From assembly GCA_003644825.1 (NCBI GenBank), contig QNDJ01000019.1:1-11271 (forward strand): DNA of 11,271 bases, given 5' to 3'. A model generated the notes under the pieces. The model was not told where the DNA came from. It did no database searches and worked only from the letters and a program-made list of their open reading frames with translations. The translations under genes were made by a program, and so were the position numbers. Positions 1 through 7,266 of the stretch are shown in pieces; position 1 is the first letter of the stretch; each line of letters starts with the position of its first letter. This stretch comes from B21-G16 sp003644825 [NCBI: Candidatus Zhuqueibacterota bacterium] (lineage in GTDB: Bacteria > SM23-31 > B21-G16).

Positions 1-267
1 AACTGGTCCTGGCTTGGTCCGAAACTTGTCGGGAAACTGCACATATATGTTGGAGATATGGATACTTATTATCTTAACAACGCTGTAAAACTGCTTGAGA
101 GATTTCTCGAAAATACTAAAAATCCTTACTATGCAGGAACTGTTGAATATGGTGATGGAAAACCTCACTGCTGGGGCCCTTATGGTAAGGAATTAATAAA
201 ACTGATGGCAGATTACATCACTAAAAATGCTCCAGAAGGAGAGGATACTTCTAAATGGAAATATTAG
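1..267 (+). CDS. Secreted esterase, C-terminal fragment (5' end outside window)
   Basis: The frame is open from base 1 to a TAG at 265-267 and gives 88 residues beginning NWSWLGPK. The gene is cut by the window edge, so any internal Met is not a true start. The fragment matches residues 457-544 of the complete esterase at 7267-8901 with only three amino-acid differences, all just after the catalytic-His loop. It retains the acid segment GDMDTYY and the histidine segment GKPHCWG of the alpha/beta-hydrolase triad; the nucleophile Ser would lie upstream of the window. I infer the same role as the full copy: an exported esterase of the PF00756 type, substrate unknown. It converges on the M1 peptidase gene and is followed by a hairpin. 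Whether its missing 5' part is intact cannot be seen. Confidence 0.9.
   Translation, partial: NWSWLGPKLVGKLHIYVGDMDTYYLNNAVKLLERFLENTKNPYYAGTVEYGDGKPHCWGPYGKELIKLMADYITKNAPEGEDTSKWKY
1..267 (+). repeat. Inverted repeat arm A (esterase 3' end)
   Basis: This arm pairs with 7267-7533 on the opposite strand. Aligning codon by codon I count 17 mismatches in 267 bases and no gaps. Similarity stops immediately after the stop codons. How far the match extends to the left is hidden by the window edge, so the true arm may be as long as the whole gene (about 1.6 kb). Confidence 0.93.
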
Positions 268-274
268 AATAAAA

Positions 275-315
275 ATCAATCCACTACCAGAGTTCGATTC
301 TGGTAGTGGATTGAT
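275..315 (-). terminator. Strong hairpin between convergent genes, likely terminator
   Basis: A perfect 17-bp inverted repeat (275-291 with 299-315; left arm ATCAATCCACTACCAGA) encloses a 7-base loop. It lies 8 bases after the stop of the esterase fragment and 44 bases beyond the stop of the M1 gene. Read on the minus strand, the stem is followed at once by TTTTATTC, a short U-tract typical of an intrinsic terminator, so it best suits the M1 transcript. On the plus strand no U-run follows, so for the esterase fragment it may act only as a 3' stabilising stem or a weaker terminator. Confidence 0.75.
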
Positions 316-359
316 AAGAAAAATTGGAGATTTTCATCCTGATAAAACTAATGTATTTT

Positions 360-2492
360 TTATTTCTCCTCAATCTTTTTTAAAGCCCATTCTGCAGCTC
401 TTTTAATAACATTTCTTGGTGATTTCATTGTTGATGCCTGCTTGAGGAAAGGTATTACAGATTTATCACCACATTTACCAATTGACCTTAAAGCTTCCGC
501 TTGTGCAAGGTAACTACTATCTTTTTCGAAACGTTCTTCAAAGAATTTTATTAAATCAGGATTTTTAAAATCGCCGAGTGCTCTCAGGGCAGATGTTCTA
601 ACTTTAGAGTTATTATCTCCACATTTTGCTTTGAAAAAATCGATATATTTTTTATCCTTTATTTTAGCAATAGTTTCAACAGCACTTCTTCTAACAGCCC
701 AGAACGGGTCATTATAGGCTATTTCTATTAGACTATTCATTGCATTGTATTCATCTTTGAACCTGAGCAACTCGGAAGCAGCCCACATTTTTCCAATCAC
801 ATCATCATTTTTCAACTGATAAATTAGTTCATCAATCCCTTTTTTAAAGCTCCATTCCTTTAAAAGAAAATTGCCTTTATCAAACCTCACCATAAGGGGT
901 TTCTCATTCACACTGAATTCAAATTCTTCTCTTTTCTTTTTTATCCACACTTTTCGGCAGAACTTTTCACCGGGCGTAACAACCTCAATTATAACAGGTG
1001 TTTTGTAAACAGGAATCCCTTTTGTTGTATCCTGAGTTTGAATAACCCGCAGATTAACTTTTTTAGTTTTATTATTCCATGAATAGCTTATATCAAAGAT
1101 TGGGTGTCCAGGTTTGAATACCCATTGATTGAAAAACCAGTCGAGATTTTGTCCCGTTACTTTTTTCACTGCATTCATAAAATCATAAGTATCTACAACC
1201 TGAAAGGCATATTTATGAAGAAAATACTGTAAAGTCCTGAAAAATGATTCGTCTCCCAGAACAAACCTTAACATATGTAAAACAGATGCACCTTTCTGGT
1301 AGGTATGTCTGTTAAAAACATCTGATGGTTTATTATACCTGTTGAACACAATAGGGTGCATATATTTTGTATGAGCTTCTCTGAGATATGCATTTTTTTT
1401 ACCAAGAAGAGCAACTGCAGCTTCGTCTTCACCTTTAGCATACCTCGTGTAGAGATAATCAGAATAGGTCGCAAAGCTTTCGTTCATCCATGTGTGAGCC
1501 CAGGTTCTTAATGTAATAAGGTCGCCCCACCATTGATGTGAAAGCTCATGAGCAATAACAGTTTCCCAGGAAAAATCCTGTTCAGCTTTTTTATCGTGGA
1601 TTACATTCTGGTCAAGTACTGTAGCAGATGTAGCTTCTGCACCACCACCCTGACCCGGAATTGTAACCTGGTCATACTTAGCCCACGGATATTTAAACCC
1701 AAAAAGATTATTATAAAAATCCATCATCTTTGGTGTATTTCTGAATATAAAACGCGCATTCTCAACATCTTTTTTGTACACCCAGTAGTTTATAGGAGTA
1801 GAACCCAGAGAATCACGGATTACCTCGTATGGACCTATAGCAAGCATAAAAAGATAGGTAGAATGTGGTAAATCCTGTAACCAGTGATAAGTTTTCGTTT
1901 TGTTTTCTTTATCTTCTGTTACATTAATAAGCTTACCATTCGAAAGAACCCTGTATTCACTTTTTACAGTAACTATTACTTCCTGTGTTACCTTATCATT
2001 CGGATAATCATAACAGGGAAACCAGTGATGAGCGTTTTCTGGCCAGGATATTGTTGATACTAAAGAAGGATTCTCGGGGGTTTCTTCATTAAAAAAAAGA
2101 CCAGCTTTAGGGTCCTTACCATTATATTTTACTGTAAAAAATAATGTATCACCATAACTGTATGTTCTCAACAGGTTTACTATTAATTTACGGTCTGTTT
2201 GTTTAAACTTTAACGGAAGATACCTCTGATTCAATACTTCAGTTACTTTAAATTCTTCTGCGTCAAGAATACATCTATTAAATCCATCTCTTAAGGGTGT
2301 TAAAGTTATTCTATTTTCCCCTTTAAAAGTTTTATTTTTCAGGTCAAAGAAAAGTTTTAATCTGTAATGAATAGCGTCATAATCTCTGCTCCTTTCTGAA
2401 CGTTCTGGCCTTTTATATACATCAATTTTCTGAGCGTTCAGTGTTTGAGTTGAAAAGGTTATTAGCAACAGGAAAAGAAAAATCTTTTTCAT
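360..2492 (-). CDS. Secreted M1-family zinc aminopeptidase with C-terminal HEAT-like region
   Basis: 710 residues from the ATG at 2492. A longer frame opens with GTG at 2504, but GGAG at 2499-2502 lies 6 bases before the ATG, and the ATG product begins directly with a signal peptide (MKKIFLFLLL, likely cut after A20, leaving Gln). M1 landmarks are clear: the exopeptidase motif GGAEA at 283-287 (GAMEN equivalent), the zinc site HELSH at 315-319 with the third ligand E338 in NESFATY, and the catalytic Tyr398 in the YQKGASVLHML segment. Residues about 1-450 cover the N-terminal beta domain and thermolysin-like domain. A beta-rich piece follows, then about 555-710 is a run of short helical pairs resembling HEAT repeats. 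The family removes N-terminal residues from peptides; a periplasmic or extracellular nutritional role is inferred. No type IX sorting domain is seen at the C-terminus. It is the last gene of the minus-strand run. Confidence 0.95.
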   Translation of the reverse strand: MKKIFLFLLLITFSTQTLNAQKIDVYKRPERSERSRDYDAIHYRLKLFFDLKNKTFKGENRITLTPLRDGFNRCILDAEEFKVTEVLNQRYLPLKFKQTDRKLIVNLLRTYSYGDTLFFTVKYNGKDPKAGLFFNEETPENPSLVSTISWPENAHHWFPCYDYPNDKVTQEVIVTVKSEYRVLSNGKLINVTEDKENKTKTYHWLQDLPHSTYLFMLAIGPYEVIRDSLGSTPINYWVYKKDVENARFIFRNTPKMMDFYNNLFGFKYPWAKYDQVTIPGQGGGAEATSATVLDQNVIHDKKAEQDFSWETVIAHELSHQWWGDLITLRTWAHTWMNESFATYSDYLYTRYAKGEDEAAVALLGKKNAYLREAHTKYMHPIVFNRYNKPSDVFNRHTYQKGASVLHMLRFVLGDESFFRTLQYFLHKYAFQVVDTYDFMNAVKKVTGQNLDWFFNQWVFKPGHPIFDISYSWNNKTKKVNLRVIQTQDTTKGIPVYKTPVIIEVVTPGEKFCRKVWIKKKREEFEFSVNEKPLMVRFDKGNFLLKEWSFKKGIDELIYQLKNDDVIGKMWAASELLRFKDEYNAMNSLIEIAYNDPFWAVRRSAVETIAKIKDKKYIDFFKAKCGDNNSKVRTSALRALGDFKNPDLIKFFEERFEKDSSYLAQAEALRSIGKCGDKSVIPFLKQASTMKSPRNVIKRAAEWALKKIEEK

Positions 2493-2498
2493 AATTAT

Positions 2499-2502
2499 CT
2501 CC
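2499..2502 (-). promoter_or_regulatory. Ribosome binding site fixing the M1 start
   Basis: GGAG on the minus strand, 6 bases ahead of the ATG at 2492-2490. It overlaps the alternative GTG (2504-2502), which therefore cannot be the start served by this site. This is why the start was moved 12 bases inward. Confidence 0.75.
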
Positions 2503-2518
2503 ACGAGTTTTATTTTTG

Positions 2519-2532
2519 ATTATACAAAGTTA
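2519..2532 (-). promoter_or_regulatory. Candidate promoter of the M1 gene
   Basis: On the minus strand the 90-base gap between the C45 and M1 genes contains TATAAT (2524-2519), directly preceded by TAACTTTG (2532-2525). TATAAT is a perfect sigma70 -10 box and would give a leader of about 20 bases. TAACTTTG fits the Bacteroidota -7 consensus TAnnTTTG, with TTTC 19 bases upstream as a weak -33. No good -35 exists for the sigma70 reading (TTCTTG at 18 bases, or TTGTTT at 15). Either reading would allow M1 expression independent of the upstream genes. Confidence 0.4.
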
Positions 2533-2582
2533 ATTAGAAAAACAAGAACCTGAAAGAAAGAGCAATTTACAAAATCCACCAT

Positions 2583-3791
2583 TTAAAACCTGAATGTTTC
2601 AAATTCAGTTGAACACGGTGGTCCTGGTGCCAGATGTAAAACAGGTGTTTCAGATAGTTCCATAATCAAGCATCCTGCTGTAAAAGCACCTCTTTTCTGC
2701 CTTTTATGATTACAAATAGGATTATCAGGATCATCATGAGAACTAAGAATAGACTTTATCGTTTCAACTGTTATTTTCCCTGAAGATTCTTTTATTCTTT
2801 TTTTGATTGTATTTAATCTAATCTCGGAGTTCGTTGGATGTTTTCTTCTTCTTTCGGGCGGAATTTTCTTCAATATTTCTTTAAAAATGCTCTGGTCATC
2901 ATTTACAATTGGATGGTTTGTATGATAAACTTCTGTTGCACCCCTGTATGGAATGAACCTTTTTACCTTATTTGCAGAACATTCAAAATCGACAATTTCT
3001 TCAGGACCACCAATAGTATAGTTCTGGCCCGAAGCATGTTTCACATTCTGGATGAATTTAATAGCATCTTTATATGTTTTTTGGGCTAAAACACCTCTTA
3101 CAATGTAAGCAACCGGTAAACCAGCAGGACTGGGATTTAATTGAAGCAAAGTATTACAGCATATTCCGATTGAATGATTATTCACTCCAGTAGTTGCAAT
3201 ATACCCCGCAAAAGTGAAAACAAACGATTCAAGGGAAGATTTATCGTGTTTAATGTGTAAAAGAACCTGATACCCGTCAGTATAAACAGGGATGTCCATA
3301 TTTTGAGCAAGGAGTGGCGGAATACCTTTCTGTTTAAATACCCCGATAGCTGAACATTCACGTTGTTCAGGTAGAGTAATACCAAATCTTCTATTTCGTC
3401 CATACCACCATTCTTCGTCACCTAATTGATATGCAAAAATTGTTTTAAAATCGATTCCTGTTCCTTCTGCTATTCCTTTCACTTCATCCAGTAAATCAGG
3501 TGTCCATTTCTTTATAGCTTTTGTAAAATTTGTGTTATCGAGAAACTCTTTAATATAATTATCAGGATTAACAGACCTGAATCTCTGTAAATTCTCTTTC
3601 CATAGTGCAACAATTTCCGAGATTTCCTTTTTTAAAGTTTCCCCGTAAATCTGCCCTCTTTTTCTTGGGGAACCGGTTAAAGTTACTACTTTCAGGTTCT
3701 TATAATTTTCACTTCTTTCATATATCATTGGATTCAATACAAAACCTGCCGAAAGAAGTGCACTTTTCCTTAAAAAAGTCCTTCGTCTCAT
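2583..3791 (-). CDS. Tat-exported C45-type Ntn hydrolase / acyltransferase-like protein
   Basis: 402 residues. The N-terminus MRRRTFLRKSALLSAGF has a twin-arginine pattern (R3 R4 x F6 L7) and a hydrophobic stretch, so export as a folded protein is likely. The body resembles the peptidase C45 family (acyl-CoA:isopenicillin N acyltransferase relatives): GSPRKRGQIYGE at 40-51, the nucleophile region QRECSAIGVF with Cys146 as probable catalytic N-terminal residue after self-cleavage, AQNMDIP at 162-168, TGVNNHSIGICCN at 201-213 and HTNH at 290-293. Family members cleave or transfer acyl groups on amide bonds, but most environmental homologues have no known substrate, so amidase or acyltransferase is as far as I can go. 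The residue before the nucleophile is Glu, whereas isopenicillin N acyltransferase has Gly. GAGGG at 3796-3800 serves the ATG. The gene follows the propeller gene by 80 bases and precedes the M1 gene on the same strand. Confidence 0.82.
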   Translation of the reverse strand: MRRRTFLRKSALLSAGFVLNPMIYERSENYKNLKVVTLTGSPRKRGQIYGETLKKEISEIVALWKENLQRFRSVNPDNYIKEFLDNTNFTKAIKKWTPDLLDEVKGIAEGTGIDFKTIFAYQLGDEEWWYGRNRRFGITLPEQRECSAIGVFKQKGIPPLLAQNMDIPVYTDGYQVLLHIKHDKSSLESFVFTFAGYIATTGVNNHSIGICCNTLLQLNPSPAGLPVAYIVRGVLAQKTYKDAIKFIQNVKHASGQNYTIGGPEEIVDFECSANKVKRFIPYRGATEVYHTNHPIVNDDQSIFKEILKKIPPERRRKHPTNSEIRLNTIKKRIKESSGKITVETIKSILSSHDDPDNPICNHKRQKRGAFTAGCLIMELSETPVLHLAPGPPCSTEFETFRF

Positions 3792-3831
3792 TTATCCCTC
3801 ATAAATATATGTTGTAAGTAAAAAATTTTCA

Positions 3832-3865
3832 GGTGTACAGATAGCTGTAAACATATCTGTACACC
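3832..3865 (-). terminator. Hairpin after the propeller gene; weak terminator or attenuator
   Basis: A perfect 12-bp inverted repeat (GGTGTACAGATA at 3832-3843, its complement at 3854-3865) with a 10-base loop starts 7 bases beyond the stop of the propeller gene. On the minus strand a run of six T (3825-3820) begins only 6 bases after the stem, with A-rich bases between, so it is not a classic terminator. I see no convincing promoter between it and the C45 start at 3791. The C45 gene may therefore depend on partial read-through, or the stem may be a processing or stabilising element. Confidence 0.5.
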
Positions 3866-3871
3866 CTTTAA

Positions 3872-6800
3872 TTACTTTTCAGGTTCCCAGTTCAAGTTCA
3901 GAGGTTCCCTTTCCGGAAAAAGAGAAATCCCCGCAGATTCCACTTTCTGTTTAAATGCTTTTACATCTTCATCGAATACTCTATTGAACTCTACAAGAGT
4001 TTTTCCCAGAAAATCTTCAGCCTGTTTTAAATAAATCATTTGTGCTTCAGTGGGAGCATCCCACGAAGATTGTAAAGAACGATAAACACCGCTGAGTTTT
4101 CCTATAGCTGTTATATCTCTGGCAAGGATTCCCTGCTTTTCCTGGGGACCTAAAAGTTTATCCAGCACCCCTGAAAGAGTCTTTTTCAGATTCTCTGCTG
4201 ATTTTCTTATTTCTTTTGCTTCTGCATCTTTCCTGTTTTTTATCTGTTCCAGGATGGTATTAATTGATTTTTTTGTATTCTGAATTCTGTTTACAGCCTC
4301 AGTTATTATCTCAATTCTTTTTCCGGCTCGTATAATTGTGTCATATTTTTTCTGCCGTTCTTCCATTGTTATAGATACTCTCGGGTCAGGTAAAACCTCA
4401 ACCTTCCCTGAGACTTCGTTTTTTCCTGATTTTATTTTCACTGTGTATGTTCCAGGAAGAATCTCAGGACCTGGAGAAGGCATTCTCCTTTGCTGTTCTC
4501 CTATCCTGGGCATTTTAAACCCATCTCTTCTGAGGTTCCAGTATACACGATTTATACCTTTTTTCATCGGTCCCTTCATTTTTCTGATAATTTTGCCAGA
4601 ACTATCTATAATTTCAATATCGACTTTTTTCTCTTTTTTATCTTTACTTTTCGATTTTTCTGGAAGGTTCACACTATAAGTAATCATTGCTCCATAAGGT
4701 CTACTTTCTCCCCTGAACATTGCATCAGCCGGAAAATGATAACCACCTACCTGTTTAATCTGGTGCTGATAAGCTGGTGGAATTTCAAAAATGTACAATG
4801 GTTTATCAAATATTTCCCGGGTTACTGTTCTGAGGGGTCTAATATTGTCAAGGATGTAAGCTGCCCTTCCGTGAGTTCCAATTACAAGGTCGTGTTCTCT
4901 TGGATGAACAATAAGCGCTCTGACAGGTGCTGTTGGTAGACCGTGAGTCCATTTCATCCAGTGTTTACCACCATCAAAACTGATATAAAGCCCGAACTCG
5001 GTCCCAAGATAAAGAAGGTCTTTTTTCACAGGGTCCTGTACTATGGTATGGGCAAACCCCCAGCAGGCAGGAGCAGAATCCTTTACCGGGTCATTTTTAG
5101 CAAGGTTCTCCCAGGATTTTCCAAAATCTGTGGTTTTATAAATGTATGTAGTCCAGTTACTTCTGCGATGGTCATCAAAAACTGCAAAAGCAGTGGATGC
5201 ATCAAATTTAGATGCTTCTATATGAGGACACCAGGTATTTGGAGGTAAATCAGGGATATTCCCAACAACATTGGTCCAGTTTTTTCCACCATCGGTTGTT
5301 ACCTGAACGTTTCCATCATCTGTTCCAGCCCAGATAATATTCCTGTCAACAGGACTGGGTGCTATAGTTATTATAGTGGTATGATTTTCAGCGGCAGTTA
5401 CATCCATTGTAAGTCCACCACTTTCTCTCTGCTTTTGTTTTTCCGGGTCATTTGTTGTAAGGTCCGGGCTTATAATAGTCCAGGTATCACCCCGGTCTGT
5501 GCTCTTATGGATGAATTGACTGCCATAATAAACTGTCATCGGGTTGAAGGGGTCAATCGCTATAGCTGCATTCCAGTTAAACCTCAGTTCAACTCCCTCT
5601 GGATGAGCAGGACGAATGCTTTTTCTTTCCCCGGTAATCAAATTAAACCTCATCAGATTGCCCCCCTGGGACATACAATAACCTATTTCCGGGTTCAAAG
5701 GGTCACTCAGAGTGGCAAATCCATCACCAAATCCTACTTCTTCCCAGTGATAATTCCGAATACCACCATTTTCCCATACATCACTCGGTCCCTTCCAGGA
5801 ACCATTATCCTGAAGCCCACCATAAATATTATAAGGGATTTCCATATCTACGTTAATGTGATAAAACTGAGCCACAGGAATATTTTCAACAAAACGCCAG
5901 GTTTTGCCTCTATCCATACTTATTGCTATTCCACCATCATTACCATCAATCAGAATTCGACCATCTTCAGGGTTAATCCAGAGGGAATGATGGTCAGGAT
6001 GAACCCTTGACGAAGGAGAAAGAGGCTTAAAACTTTTTCCACCATCAGTACTCACTGTCAGAGTTGAGTGTAAGCTGTAAATTCTATTTTCATTTTCCGG
6101 GTCCACTCTGATATCGGCATAATAGAAAGGTCTCGGGGCAATGTTTTTCGATTTATTTACTATTTTCCAGGTTTTTCCACCGTCCTCAGAACGGCACAGA
6201 GCACTCTTTTTTGCTTCCACGAGAGCATAAACAACATCAGGATTACTGCGTGCAACTGCTACTCCGATTCTTCCAAGGGTTCCTTCTGGCAGACCTTCTC
6301 TATCGGTAATTTTTTTCCAGTTTTCTCCTCCATCATAAGTAACATATAAACCACTACCAGGCCCACCTGACTTAAAAAACCAGGGCCAGCGGCGATGTTC
6401 CCACATTGCAGCAAAAAGTTTATTCGGGTTAACCGGGTCCATTACGAGGTCTGCACAGCCTGTTTTCTTATCAACGTAGAGAATTTTCTTCCAGGATTTT
6501 CCGCCATCGGTTGTTTTAAAGACACCTCTTTCAGGATTTTCCCCCCAGGTTGTACCCAGGGCAGCAACATAAACAATTTCAGGATTAGAAGGATGAAGAA
6601 TAATTCTGTGAATTTTTTCTGTTGAATCAAGCCCCATAAATTTCCAGGTATCTCCTCCATCCAGGCTTTTGTAGACTCCATTACCGACTCCACTACTGTT
6701 TCTCGGGTTTCCTTCCCCGGTTCCCACCCATACAATTGAAGGATTTCTCTGAAAAACAGCTATCGCACCTATGGAGGATGCCGGTTCGCTGTCAAATATG

Positions 6801-7081
6801 GGTTTAAAGGTTGTTCCACCATTTGTCGATTTCCAGACACCCCCGGTTGCTGCTCCTACATAGATTATATTCGGGTTTGACACAACAGCCTCCACTGCCC
6901 CTATTCTACCACTCATTCCAGCAGGCCCGATACTCCGGGCTTTCATTCCTGAAAATAACTCCGGTTCAAATTGAGCAAAAACAAAATCCACATCCATGTT
7001 GAAAAGAAAGGTGATAACCAGAAAAAATACAGGAATGATTATAATTTTTAATCTTCCTTTTTCTCTAAAGTAATTCTTCAT
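3872..7081 (-). CDS. Large secreted Asp-box (BNR/VPS10-like) beta-propeller protein
   Basis: 1069 residues. A long signal peptide (hydrophobic about 12-28) probably ends at A36, leaving Gln37. Eleven Asp boxes of the form S/T-x-D-x-G-x-T/S-W start near residues 84, 138, 189, 247, 297, 343, 387, 526, 594, 649 and 700. The gap at 396-525 lacks them but keeps propeller-like phrases (GGLQDNGSW, DPLNPEIGYCM), suggesting one large or two smaller propellers. The propeller ends with IGTHGRAAYILDN near 734-746. Residues about 795-898 look like a FlgD-type Ig-like fold with a Lys-rich insertion near 809-819, and about 905-1050 is helical and possibly coiled. Such proteins are often labelled glycosyl hydrolase or VPS10/sortilin-like. 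No sialidase FRIP motif or catalytic set is visible, so a binding or scaffold role is as likely as catalysis. GGGAGG at 7087-7092 gives a strong ribosome site. It lies 185 bases downstream of the complete esterase. Confidence 0.9.
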   Translation of the reverse strand: MKNYFREKGRLKIIIIPVFFLVITFLFNMDVDFVFAQFEPELFSGMKARSIGPAGMSGRIGAVEAVVSNPNIIYVGAATGGVWKSTNGGTTFKPIFDSEPASSIGAIAVFQRNPSIVWVGTGEGNPRNSSGVGNGVYKSLDGGDTWKFMGLDSTEKIHRIILHPSNPEIVYVAALGTTWGENPERGVFKTTDGGKSWKKILYVDKKTGCADLVMDPVNPNKLFAAMWEHRRWPWFFKSGGPGSGLYVTYDGGENWKKITDREGLPEGTLGRIGVAVARSNPDVVYALVEAKKSALCRSEDGGKTWKIVNKSKNIAPRPFYYADIRVDPENENRIYSLHSTLTVSTDGGKSFKPLSPSSRVHPDHHSLWINPEDGRILIDGNDGGIAISMDRGKTWRFVENIPVAQFYHINVDMEIPYNIYGGLQDNGSWKGPSDVWENGGIRNYHWEEVGFGDGFATLSDPLNPEIGYCMSQGGNLMRFNLITGERKSIRPAHPEGVELRFNWNAAIAIDPFNPMTVYYGSQFIHKSTDRGDTWTIISPDLTTNDPEKQKQRESGGLTMDVTAAENHTTIITIAPSPVDRNIIWAGTDDGNVQVTTDGGKNWTNVVGNIPDLPPNTWCPHIEASKFDASTAFAVFDDHRRSNWTTYIYKTTDFGKSWENLAKNDPVKDSAPACWGFAHTIVQDPVKKDLLYLGTEFGLYISFDGGKHWMKWTHGLPTAPVRALIVHPREHDLVIGTHGRAAYILDNIRPLRTVTREIFDKPLYIFEIPPAYQHQIKQVGGYHFPADAMFRGESRPYGAMITYSVNLPEKSKSKDKKEKKVDIEIIDSSGKIIRKMKGPMKKGINRVYWNLRRDGFKMPRIGEQQRRMPSPGPEILPGTYTVKIKSGKNEVSGKVEVLPDPRVSITMEERQKKYDTIIRAGKRIEIITEAVNRIQNTKKSINTILEQIKNRKDAEAKEIRKSAENLKKTLSGVLDKLLGPQEKQGILARDITAIGKLSGVYRSLQSSWDAPTEAQMIYLKQAEDFLGKTLVEFNRVFDEDVKAFKQKVESAGISLFPEREPLNLNWEPEK

Positions 7082-7134
7082 AAGTGCCTCCCTGTTGTTT
7101 TAAAAGATTTTAGTTAATTTTAATTACACATTTT

Positions 7135-7223
7135 TGCTATCTCTTGTGGATTTTTTTTAAATAATTCTTTGAAATGGATTATGGATAGCATCACCCCCAC
7201 GGAGAGATAAATAAGAGATAGCA
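7135..7223 (-). repeat. Long-range inverted repeat in the leader of the propeller gene
   Basis: In the 185-base gap between the esterase and propeller genes, TGCTATCTCTT (7135-7145) is the exact complement of AAGAGATAGCA (7213-7223), 67 bases apart. The pairing could continue with GTGG (7146-7149) to CCAC (7197-7200) after a 12-base bulge. A third GATAGCA lies at 7184-7190 and could compete for pairing. It may be a structured 5' leader, an operator pair or chance in AT-rich DNA. No riboswitch class is recognised and no U-tract follows on the minus strand, so it is not an intrinsic terminator. I find no convincing promoter in this gap. Confidence 0.3.
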
Positions 7224-7266
7224 CAACTCGAAAATATAAACAAATATTTCTGAAAAATCAAGATTT

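Noticed and set aside
275-315. tRNA fragment or attachment site, because the loop reads GTTCGAT like a T-arm
   Set aside because: The stem is 17 bp and fully self-contained, with no acceptor, anticodon or D-arm sequence nearby. A terminator-like hairpin between convergent genes explains it better.
1548-1871. Plus-strand open frame opposite the M1 gene
   Set aside because: It lies entirely inside the well-supported M1 coding region, has no ribosome binding site or recognisable domain, and is rich in Cys, Ile and Phe as expected of antisense reading.
2493-2504. GTG start giving a 714-residue M1 protein
   Set aside because: It overlaps the ribosome binding site GGAG. The ATG at 2492 has proper spacing and begins the signal peptide directly.
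5381-6010. Plus-strand 209-residue open frame opposite the propeller gene
   Set aside because: It is a shadow of the Asp-box gene: no ribosome site, no known motif, and the opposite strand is clearly coding.
3872-7081. Sialidase or other defined glycoside hydrolase
   Set aside because: Asp boxes alone do not make a sialidase. The FRIP motif, the arginine triad context and the Tyr/Glu pair are not visible, so only a propeller call is supported.
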